From positions 60,830,759 through 60,894,758 of the forward strand of contig NC_087063.1 in assembly GCF_963678635.1 (NCBI RefSeq): a stretch of 64,000 bases of DNA, written 5' to 3'. Positions within the stretch are counted from its first letter, which is position 1; every line of letters begins with the position of its first letter. The DNA comes from Symsagittifera roscoffensis. Taxonomy: Eukaryota > Xenacoelomorpha > Acoela > Convolutidae. The notes beneath the pieces are model-generated. The model saw only the letters and a list, made by a program, of their open reading frames with translations, was not told the origin of the DNA and searched no databases. Shown in pieces: positions 35,410 to 44,400 of the stretch. The position numbers were made by a program, and so were the translations under genes.

Positions 35410-36200
35410 GAAAACTCTTTTATAGTTTGCCTGTTTTACAATGAAAGCCGAGTATGCTCAAGTTCTAGTTTTTCATTTAGATTCTTTTATCACACCACGC
35501 AGAAAAAAACAACGCAAATCGAAAAAAAAATTTTAGTTATCTTTTAAATGATTATGGTTTGAACATTCTGTGCTACTTGCACCGCAACCGGCTCTTCTTG
35601 TGTATCTTATTTTTTGGTAGCAAACAAGGATCAAAATTGATATCAACAGAGTTCCTGAGATAAATTTCAGACCGCAAACTCTAACTTCCTACGATCTTTC
35701 TGAGTGTTGCTGAGAAGCAAAAAATCGCCTGAAAATGTTTACCACGCATCATCCTGAAATCCATTCTGTTGCAGCGCAAAAGTAAGTGCATATAACGAAA
35801 CGAAAAAGCTATCTCGAAAAAGTTAACGAAACGAAAAAGCTAACGAAAAATCAGATTGAAAAGCGTGTACTATAGATAACAGGACTACAGCCTAACGTAT
35901 ATGACAGCGTTCAAACCGCCAGTCGACCGGATTCTGTTTCCCCTATAAGCTAACCTTTATTCATGTTTACTCAAGGATATATATCCATTTGACCGTTTTT
36001 AACCATTTTTTCTCTCTAACACAGTTCAGACATAATTGAGTCTGACCTCCAAAAAAGTGCAATTTGCCTCAAGGACAAACATCCTTGTTTTGAAAGACTG
36101 GTTTGACTTTGCAGCTATAAATTGTTGTAGTTATGATCGATTAAAAATGCCAAAAATTATCGTTAATTTTTACTCTTTTAGAATTCAAGTATTTAACTGA
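35410..36200 (+). repeat. Repeat family Y, third copy
   Basis: Its first part aligns with 32160-32500 (ACTTGCACCGCAACCGGCT, CGATCTTTCTGA). Its second part, from 35776, aligns with 59550-59960 (ACAGGACTACAGCCTAA, CCATTTGACCGTTTTTAACC, GACCTCCAAAAAAGTGCAAT). It links the separated parts of the family into one order. Confidence 0.75.
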
Positions 36201-36493
36201 TTAACTTATGGTTTTCTTAGATTGAGCGAGCAAAATTTGGCGCCCCACAATGGACACAGTTTTTGTTTTCCAGCAACACAAGGGACACGAGTTTTGTATC
36301 GCAGCCTTCAGATCCACACGAAAACAAAATCGCAGTAGACACAATTGTGACAGTTTGTAACGGAAGTAGCCATAGTAACGAAAGTCTTCAGTTACCGTTA
36401 GTTGCGAAAGTCGTAATTTTCTCATATTCACTGAGGGACTATCCCCCAGGTGGCCGACTTGGACGAACTAGCCGGGAGTTTTTAGATTGATCA
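36201..36493. other. Spacer between repeat copies
   Basis: Short ORFs only. A TTGGCGCCCC at 36238 resembles a tRNA-Lys primer-binding site, but no LTR was found beside it. Confidence 0.4.
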
Positions 36494-36680
36494 ATTGGCC
36501 GAAAATCGTCAGATCATGCCGAAAGTCCTCGAAATTGAAATTTCGCCGAACACTAAGTTGGCAGAAAGTCTTCAGAAGCGTATTTTGGCCAAAAACGCAT
36601 TTGACCAAAAGTCTTTGAGAGCGCAAGTTAGCCGAATACTCAGTTGGCCGAGTGTCCACTTGGCCGAAATTTGATGTGTG
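36494..36680. repeat. Degenerate ~20-bp minisatellite, TTGGCCGAAAGTC type
   Basis: About nine imperfect units carrying TTGGCCGAAA, ATGCCGAAAGTC, TTGGCAGAAAGTC, TTGACCAAAAGTC, TTAGCCGAATACTC, TTGGCCGAGTGTC and TTGGCCGAAAT, spaced 15-25 bp. Confidence 0.8.
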
Positions 36681-37402
36681 CACTTGACTGATGAGCCTGT
36701 AAGAAGACAGAAGAGAGATTAGACGCAAAGTGGCCTTTTCAGATGTCCTGATTGTGGATGTGTTTTTCCGAATACCCGAAATTTTTGGTTTTTTCCCGGT
36801 GACCGCTCAATCTTCCCATTTTGTAAGAAAAAAACTTTTAAAACTTGATGCTATAAAACTGATAACGATTTTATATACTATATTCCGACTCAGAGCAAGA
36901 GCCGAACTCTAATTTTTTCTCGATACTAAAATATTTGGAATGGTTTGGTTAGTACATTTTCTCGAAACTCAAATTTTTTGGATCAGAATAATTTAACTAA
37001 AATACGTGCAATTGGTACATAGACAAATTGTTCTAAGTTTTTCCGGATGCCAAAAAAATTTGGATAAAATTTTCAGGGATTCAAGATCCTTGTGATCGGA
37101 ACATAGACAACAGGTACTAGACTGAAAACTGAACCTGTGTATGACTCGAACCCGTTGACCGAAATATACAAAAAGTTACTGAAAAAATTCTACTTATTGC
37201 CGAAATTTCCAAAAAAACCCAGATCTTTGCTGTAGTTGATATCAAACACGAGTTAGTTGGTCTGTTAGTGTAATATCAAGCATATTAATTTGATTTTTCT
37301 GCATCTGTTTTTTTCGTGAGTGTTGTTGGAATTCAACCGCCTTGCCTGGTTCCTTACCCCTCTTGGTAAATATAAAACACCCCGTTCCTCTCGCAAGTGT
37401 AT
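36681..37402. other. Spacer left of element 2; part resembles 55850-55970
   Basis: 37257-37372 is alignable at low identity with 55850-55970 on the other side of element 2 (GGTCTGTTA, TTTTTTC.GTG.GTTGT, CAACCGCC). This may be repeated flanking sequence of the BEL/Pao element that element 2 entered. No gene is seen. Confidence 0.4.
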
Positions 37403-37406
37403 CGAT
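37403..37406. repeat. Target site duplication CGAT, left
   Basis: CGAT directly precedes the 5' LTR and recurs directly after the 3' LTR at 55825-55828. This reading needs the LTR to start at G (GTGCC) with the preceding T belonging to the target; a start at TG would leave no duplication. Confidence 0.6.
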
Positions 37407-38290
37407 GTGCCATTCTGCCAGATGACACAGCATAACCTTCCCGCGACAGAAAAAAAAGTGACTAAAGGCCTTATGAACAAAAAAGTGTTGCGACGGAGGG
37501 TCAGAATGTTCTAGAATTTTTATTTTTAAAATTTCGATTGGAAGAAGAACATTTCTGAGAAATAGAAAAAAGACGGCCATTTTGAATAAAAAAGACGAAA
37601 ATCAGAACCACGATAGAGATTGTGAAGAACAGTTGTATCAGAGACAGAAAAACACGGAGCCTCTTATCGTGGCAAAAACACACGATAAGGACCTTAGCGA
37701 CAGATATTTGTGGAGACGGAGGCTTCAGTGGGGGGAAGAGAAATACCACGGAACCCTCCCGGGACACGAAATATAAGAGATAAGAGTGTTATCTCAAGAA
37801 AATCACGGGAGCGGAGGCTTGGTCCCCCAGAGACTGTCTATGTGAAGGGACTGTATAAACTAACTTTAACAGCTGCTGTAATGTCCTAGATCTTAATTAA
37901 ACACCGATATTATTTGATATTTCAGGACATGAGTAGATAGAAAAAGGGAAAGGGTCAATCCATCTCCAATGGATTTAATATAAAACTGTCACACAAAAAC
38001 ATGTTAAAATAGGTTGTTCGAGCCGTGTTTTTAATGACAATCACGTAGTCTGAGGATCCGAGACTCAGCTATGTGGTTGTGTTCGCATGTAAACGAAAGC
38101 TGATCAAAAGTCGTTTGACTGATGGCCTAAAAATGGTAACTTTTTACTTTGCCCTAGACAGACCAGAAAATCAACTGGCAAGGTCGAGACGGTGAAAAAC
38201 GAGTAGAATTAAGGTAACTGACGCCTGCCAGTCGTTAATAGGTACTTTTTCTACGCTCCGTCACTGTGTGATATTTGGGCGAATGTTACA
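37407..38290 (+). repeat. 5' LTR of element 2 (884 bp)
   Basis: It starts GTGCCATTCTGCCAGATGAC and ends GGGCGAATGTTACA, matching 54941-55824 at all but three positions. The related element 1 LTR has the same ends. Confidence 0.93.
37854..37859 (+). promoter_or_regulatory. Candidate TATA box in the LTR
   Basis: TATAAA at LTR base 448, repeated at 55388-55393. It is lost in the element 1 LTR (GTAAAC). This is a core-promoter guess from the motif alone. Confidence 0.35.
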
Positions 38291-38302
38291 TAGACGTTTT
38301 TA

Positions 38303-38320
38303 TGGCGCTCCTGGGTGGGC
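38303..38320 (+). promoter_or_regulatory. Candidate primer-binding site
   Basis: TGGCGCTCCTGGGTGGGC starts 12 bases after the LTR. Its complement ends in GCGCCA and could be a tRNA 3' end with TTCGAGC-like T-loop sequence beyond. It matches the tRNA-Lys-type gypsy site only partly, so the tRNA is not identified. Confidence 0.4.
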
Positions 38321-38438
38321 CTGTTAAAGGCATGAAACCATCATGATCAGCAAGCGTTTCAGTGACGAACCCTCCGCTCCGGGCGTATGCCCGAGTTAGA
38401 TGTCTTAATGACCGTTGTTGTACTAGGGGGAAGGTGCG

Positions 38439-38508
38439 TACCCTCCGTCTAGTGCAATTTAGCTTTTTAACTTAGTTAACACCGAAAATTCCGGGGGCCG
38501 GAGGGTTA
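38439..38508 (+). other. Leader RNA module M1 (70 nt, cloverleaf-like)
   Basis: Outer stem TACCCTCCG / CGGAGGGTTA. Inside, CTA...TAG could pair as a short arm, then TTAA-CTTAG-TTAA as a hairpin, then CCG-AAAATTC-CGG. It is homologous in order and length to M2 and M3. Confidence 0.6.
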
Positions 38509-38814
38509 GGTGGGAAGTCATGAACCCGCTTGTCCCGAGGTCCCCGGACCAAAAACAACTAAAGAGAAAGCGTAAAACCAAACAAAAATAGTGTATAACC
38601 AAGAAAAAGCCAAAAACAAATTTATTTAAAAACAAAAAAGTACAAAAAACAGTAAAAAAAGTCCAAAAAAGACCAAAAACAGTAAAAAACATAAAGTGAC
38701 AGTTTATATGTTATTTCCGGACGAGATGTGATCTGACCTTCCTATTTGTTGTTGTTTCAGATTGATTTATATCGTTTCTGATAGAAAGATTGTGTGTTTT
38801 GGTGAAGGGTTGGA

Positions 38815-38883
38815 TACCCTCCCTCGAGTGTAATTTGAGTGTTTAAGCACGTTAATGGTAATTTTGCCGGTGGCCGGAGGGTA
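38815..38883 (+). other. Leader RNA module M2 (69 nt)
   Basis: Outer stem TACCCTCC / GGAGGGTA; inner CTC...GAG where M1 has CTA...TAG; middle hairpin TTAA-GCACG-TTAA. The third arm is weaker (GGTAATTTTGCC). Confidence 0.6.
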
Positions 38884-39040
38884 GAGTGGCAAGCTGATCA
38901 ACGTGTTTCACACTCAACAGGGACATCAAGGACAACATCCGCAACGACTGTTGGGTATCGTTGAAGCAATTTTAGTATCGTTCGGGTACTATTTCATTAA
39001 AACTTAAGTGGTGGGGGGCACGATTGGCGCGGTCCGATTG

Positions 39041-39109
39041 TACCCTCCATCGATTACAAATTTCCGAGTTAAGGGTCTTAATTCGGATATTTTGGTGCAA
39101 AGGAGGGTA
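39041..39109 (+). other. Leader RNA module M3 (69 nt)
   Basis: Outer stem TACCCTCC / GGAGGGTA; inner TCG...CGA; middle hairpin TTAAG-GGT-CTTAA, which could instead extend with flanking CCGA/TCGG. It has the same length and order as M1 and M2, with low sequence identity between the stems. Confidence 0.6.
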
Positions 39110-39517
39110 TAGTACTATTCATTAACGACTATTAATAGATTATTATCCTTATTATATATTACTTATCTCCTCAATTAGATCCAAAAAATACCCAATTTTG
39201 TCGAAAATCATCGATTTTCGATCAAACTGTAGACCCCCAAATTTTTGGATATCCGAGCTTTTCCGAACAACAAAAAGCTTTTATATAGGGAGTAGCTACG
39301 TAGTTCGATCCCCCTAGATAAAGAAACCGCGTGAGAAAAGACTCAGTAGAAGTTGGAAAAAACCAAAATTTTTCGGTCAAAATTTCGATAATTTTTTGAA
39401 TTTTGTCAATCTGTTTTGGGGATCGAGTTTTTGAGTTTTTAGAGTTAGAGCAATAAAATTTTTGCGTTAGGAGCGTGCTAGCACAACGTGCTCGGTTACT
39501 AGAGAAATTTTTGGGTA

Positions 39518-39584
39518 ACCCTCCGAGTAGCTCCGTGGATAGAGCTAACGACTTAAGGTTTGGAAAAGCAAGGAATCGGAGGGT
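39518..39584 (+). other. Leader RNA module M4, tRNA-like (67 nt)
   Basis: Outer stem ACCCTCC / GGAGGGT, followed by CCA. A D-arm-like hairpin, TAGCTC-CGTGGAT-AGAGC, lies at the tRNA position and partly matches an A box. An ACTTAAG loop follows, but the T arm and B box are not recognisable. It may be a degenerate tRNA-derived or tRNA-mimic segment. Confidence 0.45.
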
Positions 39585-39903
39585 CCAAATTTGATAGTTT
39601 TTGGCCAAATTTTAGTTTCTAAACCAATTTTGGTCCGGTTTTTTGCATTATTCCAGTGCCGTACAGGGCTGCTACGCTCATTTCAAGTATTTTTAGGCAC
39701 TTTCGACCGGAATTGCGGAAAAAGTCTTTCAGAACCTATATAGGTGGTGAAAATAGGCCACTTTGACGAACGCGTTTTTGGCGATTTCTCAAAGACTAGT
39801 TATCCAATCGGGATAATTTTGGTACCATAAGTCGACGTTTTTGACCACTTTTCTGAATCGCAACCGTTTTCGGAAAAGAAAAATTTTTTAGAATTTGTTG
39901 GTT

Positions 39904-39933
39904 CGGAGGGTCCAAATCACGGGCAACCCTCCG
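39904..39933 (+). other. Leader hairpin M5
   Basis: CGGAGGGT, a 14-base loop, then ACCCTCCG: an 8-bp perfect stem built from the same words in reverse order. Confidence 0.6.
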
Positions 39934-40319
39934 AGCGGCAGAAAATTTTATCAAAACATCTTTTTATTCAACTGGGAAGGTTGACCGTGTCAGCCAACCT
40001 AGTTTTAAGTCAGGTAGACCGCTTTCAGAGGCTTTACTGCGGTGATATAACCCTTTTTCTTGATTTTGGGGGAACCCTCCGAAGTGACCCTCCGGAGTCA
40101 GCTAAACCCTTTAGCAACCCTCCTTAGTGGAAAATTTCCACGAGATCACCCTAAGAAGTTAAAACAGCTCCCCTTAGAGCTCCTAGCTTGTTTTGACGCT
40201 TTTTGAAGCAAGGGGGAGAACCTTCTAAGCGAGATCGAAAAATTTGAAAATTTTGGAGGTACCCTCCGAAGTAACCCTCCGGAGCATATTAAGCATCTTA
40301 TTGACCCTCCTTAGTAAAT

Positions 40320-40415
40320 TTGGGGGGACCCTCCGAGGTAACTTGGGTGATTAGGGTACCCTCCGAAGTAACTTGGGTGATCAAGGTACCCTCCGAGGTA
40401 ACCCTCCGGAGCGTC
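40320..40415 (+). repeat. Short tandem array of a ~30-bp ACCCTCCGARGTAACTTGGG unit
   Basis: Successive units start at about 40328, 40358 and 40388; the last runs into ACCCTCCGGAG. Each carries ACCCTCCGARGTAA, and the first two carry CTTGGGTGAT. CTCCGGAG palindromes occur at the ends of this and neighbouring clusters (40080-40095, 40270-40285). Confidence 0.8.
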
Positions 40416-40645
40416 TTAAACCTTCCAACGATCTTCCTTGTTAGAGACTTGAGTAAACTTTCTGTGGCTATTTGGGCAACGGAAAATATCCATTGAATTA
40501 GGATCATATTAGGATATTAGGCGTGCTTATCAGGATCATAAGAACCCATTTTGACCCGGAAATTCGTGATCAACTTTGGATTCTACATTGGGTGTATTAG
40601 AAGTACCCGAACAAAATTTTTTTGATTGTGATTTTGGTTGTGTGG

Positions 40646-40810
40646 TTGCCTTGAGCTACTTAATAGGAAAGTTCGGGCAATCCGGGAACAAATAAAGGAA
40701 GACCTCGGTGGGTGTATTAGGCAAATACACACCCACTTGAGAAGAAAAATTGTTCCCTACTCTCGTGCACTTGGAGCAGTCCGAGTGTGGGAGAGCTTTT
40801 TCATAGACTT
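40646..40810 (+). other. Leader RNA domain D1 (first copy of a duplicated structure)
   Basis: Pairings: TTGCC (40646) with GGCAA (40676); GAGCT (40653) with AGTTC (40670); GGGAACA (40684-40690) with TGTTCCC (40751-40757). An inner hairpin GTGGGTGTATT (40708) pairs with AATACACACCCAC (40724), and CACTTGG (40768) pairs with CCGAGTG (40781). Confidence 0.7.
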
Positions 40811-40828
40811 TAGAAATTTTCGATCAGA

Positions 40829-40995
40829 GGTTGCCTTGAGCTACTTAGTAGAACAGCTCGGGCAATCGCAGGACACCTAAAAGAAGACCTCGGTGGGTGT
40901 ATTAGGCAGACACACACCCACTTGAGAAGACTGTGTCCTGGGCTTCGTTCTTTCGGATCGTTCCGATTGGGGGAAGTCTTTTTCTCTAAGACTAA
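40829..40995 (+). other. Leader RNA domain D2 (second copy)
   Basis: Same order as D1, offset about 185 nt. Pairings: TTGCC (40831) with GGCAA (40861); GAGCT (40838) with AGCTC (40855); AGGACAC (40870-40876) with GTGTCCT (40933-40939); inner GTGGGTGT with ACACCCAC. Stems differ from D1 at both strands, so pairing is kept. Confidence 0.7.
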
Positions 40996-41407
40996 GTTTT
41001 ATTAATCTGTTTCTGAATCATTACTGCTTTTTATCAAAGATTGTTTAATTTTAACAAAGCAGTGACTTGATAAATTGTGTGGCGATAAATTGATACTGAC
41101 AAAAGGTCGCTGTCACCTGTAGGATATTCTTATCTGATTATCGATTGTGTTTTGTGTGTCGATTATATCTTGTGGAAACTTAGTGATACTGTTATACTAT
41201 ACAACCGGGTTGAGTTAGCATTATATCAATACTGGGTAGACCCTGTGTGTAACTTTAGCTGAGTCACTAATTTAGTCGTGAGAGATCTAAGAGACATTTT
41301 GATACTGACGGAATCGAGTAGGCAGCGTTAAGTGATTTAACTAAATCTTGTTTGTGGTACGTTTGCATTGCCATCAAATTACGAATACTTTCATTTTGTT
41401 AAAAACT

Positions 41408-44400
41408 ATGCAGCGCAGGGACTCGCTAGGATCGACTACTAAAATTCCCAAGCTAAGCAAGGGAAGCACGCGGAAGTTTAGAACTAGGCGTAGCCAAACC
41501 TCGTTTAGCAGCGCTTCCGACGCGTTTGCTGAAGACGAATCGACTAAAGGTCAACCTGATCTTTCAGTGAGCGAAATGAAACTAAGGAGCGAGAAAAACC
41601 TCGATGGCAATCAAAGGCGGAGCGCCGAAGCCGAGCCTGCGAGCGAAACGCTGGTGGATCCCTTTGGCGAAGGGGAGCGAACGCTCATTCGACCCGACTT
41701 TGAGCCAGACGAGGTCCTCGAACGGGAGGAAGCCGAGAGGACAGAGGAGACCTCGGAGCGTCCCGAGGTCGAACCTCGGGAGGAAGTGTTGTACAGGGGA
41801 ATGTCCAAATCAGAGACTAAGAGCTATAAATGGAGAAAGGAACCTTCACATCTGACAAGTGCACACTCATCCTTGGCCAAACAGAGCAACAACGCGATGA
41901 TGTCGAGTATGAGTCCGGGTGAAGAGCAGACGTTCTCGAAGGCCAAGAAGAGTTGGAAGTCCTTGTACGACGAACGCATGGCGTCACTACCAACTGTAGG
42001 TTTGACTTCCAGTGATGACTACCCGGAGATAACCCATCCGGATGTGAACTTCACACCGTGCCCAAGGAATGATATGAGCAGGAAGGCGTCATCAACCTCG
42101 CCGACCAGGCCCATGTCAGATGGGATAACGATGGGAGCGTCGTCAACCTTCGACAGATTAATGACGTCGATGAGCAAGCTAAGAGGCGGTGCGTCATCAA
42201 GCACCAGGCTGCAGCCGCCGTTGACCTCATCTTCGCTGGGACTAACCCCGTCATTTGGGGCCACTGGCGACATAAGTGACATGTTCGCTGGCGTAATGAA
42301 TGGTCTGGATGAACTGAGACGGGACATGACTAAAAGAATAGATCAGGTGGATGAGAGAGCTCACAAGGGTCAAGAGAATCTGAGAGATGAACTAACGCAC
42401 GTGAAATCGCAGGCGAGGGTTGATCAAGCTCAGTTGATTCGTAACACCGATCAATGCCTGGCTGAGAGCCTGGCACAGGCAAAGAAAGAGTCAGAGGAAA
42501 GAGAGGCTAGGATGACAAGAGAGATCGAGCGATTATTGAATGATCACGACAATACCTACGCCCAAACGATGACTAGCCTGGAAAAGAGGTTGAACGCCAA
42601 ATCTGACTTGATGATGCGGAAGCTTGACGCGATTCTGAATGGGAGTAGTTGGCAGGAGCATTCCAACTCAAGGGAGCGCTCACGCCATGCGAATGTTGCA
42701 GATGGTACGGGCAACAGTGCCAGAGCCCAGCAAAGCTCGAGAACGAACTACGAACATAGAAACAAGGAGTGGCCAAGGGCAGCCCCGCAGAGGCCTGGCT
42801 GGACGAATCCAGTACCGCCGGAGGCAGATGCCACCCCGGAGACAAGATTGCCAACTGTGCCACAAGTCAGTTCAGTACCGGATCTGACTACAGTCTCGCA
42901 AGACACAACGATGTATGCCTCGATGTTTGAGCCTCTGAACAGATCTCTTGAAACATTCATCACCAAGCTCTCGAAGTCAACCGAGAGAGGAGAGAGGTCA
43001 AGAAGAACACTGAAAAAGCCGAAGTCATATAAAGACGAGTCAGACGGCTGCATTGATACTTGGATAGAGGTGATGAAGTTACACTTTGAGGAAGAGAATC
43101 TCTCCAAGAAACAAGAGTGCAGCGCGCTGACGAGCAACCTGGAGGGTACTGCATTAAATTGTGTAATGGCGAAAAGAGCCAATGAGAGAGACAGCGCTCG
43201 CAAGATATTCGACATCCTGCTGAATCGTTTCGGCTCTGGAGTACAAGGGCACCAGGCCATGGTGAAGTTCGAGAAGAGGCGACAGAGAGATGAAGAATCA
43301 ATAGATAAATTCTTAGACGACCTTGAACTGCTCAGGAGGAGAAGTAACCCGGATGAGAGAATATCCGAGCGAAACTTGGCGATCGCTTCGAAGTTCATGG
43401 ATGGAGTAAGGAGTGAGGAGTTGAAGACGATGCTGGCCACTCACTTCACCCTGTCGCTTGACCAGGTACCCACGCCCGACGACTTGCGTATGAAGTCATG
43501 CGAGTATATACTCATAAAACCGAGGGCACAAAACCGTTACAGCAATTATGGTAACTATAGCGGGACAAACACTGGTGCGAATTCCAGTTGGTATAAACCT
43601 CGCGATGACATGGACAAGAGGAGGTCGTGTGCGAATTGTGGTTCGATGGACCATCACGTTTCTGCGTGTTCTGCATACAAACAGAACATGAAGGCCATAG
43701 GCTACTTTCTCGAGGACGCCGACGCGACCGACGAGGACCATGAGGAGTACGTCAAAGGACTTATCATGAAATATGGTCCTAGGTGTTTCTTCTGTAATTT
43801 GGAGGGACACTTCAAGTCGGATTGTACTCAATTTTGGGACGCAGTAGCGGACGCGAAACATCCCCGCCACGAAGAGGCGCTGGCGGGTGTCAAGGCCAGT
43901 CGAGCACGTCTGATGAACGAGGCTGAATCTCGGAGAAAGGAGACGACACCGAGCACCTTCACGACCAAAAAGGTTAAGACGTGGCCTGATGAGGTGGTAG
44001 CCTCGAACCTCGAAACAGAGTCGTCTAGCCCACTCAAGGTGGATTACGGCCTGGCGGCAAGGACAGCTCTGCAGAATGTCAAACAGGACCTAGCCACGAA
44101 AGAAGTGGAGCAATGGGTAAGATCGGAGCTGGAGAGCACAGATCTTCGGGAAAGTCTTAATGTCGTGGGTAAAGCGACAAAAGCAGAAGACAAAGAGGAA
44201 CCCGAGAAAAAGGGACTAAAACTGAACGTTATATCTGGCAAGACTTTCGGCATGACGAAGGCGGGGACCAAAATAATGTCTATCATCTCAGTCGCAGGGC
44301 ACCAGGTGGTCAAGAACTTGAGCGAGCCATCCGAGATTACACTAGTCCACCTGGACATCTATGCCGACTACCTGAAGGAGAAGGATCCCAAACTGGACTC

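Larger units (their letters stand above)
38291..41407 (+). other. Structured 3.1-kb leader of element 2
   Basis: There is no long ORF. It is rich in ACCCTCCG (12 exact copies) and its complement CGGAGGGT (4 exact copies, plus one-mismatch forms), which bound repeated ~70-nt modules. A GC hairpin, CTCCGGGC-GTAT-GCCCGAG, lies at 38374-38392. A duplicated ~185-nt domain ends about 420 nt before the ORF1 start. Such a long, inverted-repeat-rich leader suggests RNA structure with packaging or translation roles; the role is inference. Confidence 0.75.

Noticed and set aside
36236-36250. TTGGCGCCCC as a tRNA-Lys primer-binding site
   Set aside because: No LTR ending in CA precedes it, and no retroelement coding follows.
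39518-39584. A functional host tRNA gene at module M4
   Set aside because: The acceptor stem and D-arm look right, but the T arm and B box (GGTTCGANTCC) are missing and the anticodon stem is imperfect. Treated as tRNA-like only.
41348-41407. Upstream extension of ORF1 starting at TTG (41348)
   Set aside because: Eukaryotic translation normally needs ATG; the first in-frame ATG is 41408, with A at -3.
42748-43440. 230-codon minus-strand ORF under ORF1
   Set aside because: Antisense of the Gag capsid and coiled-coil coding region; no independent motif.
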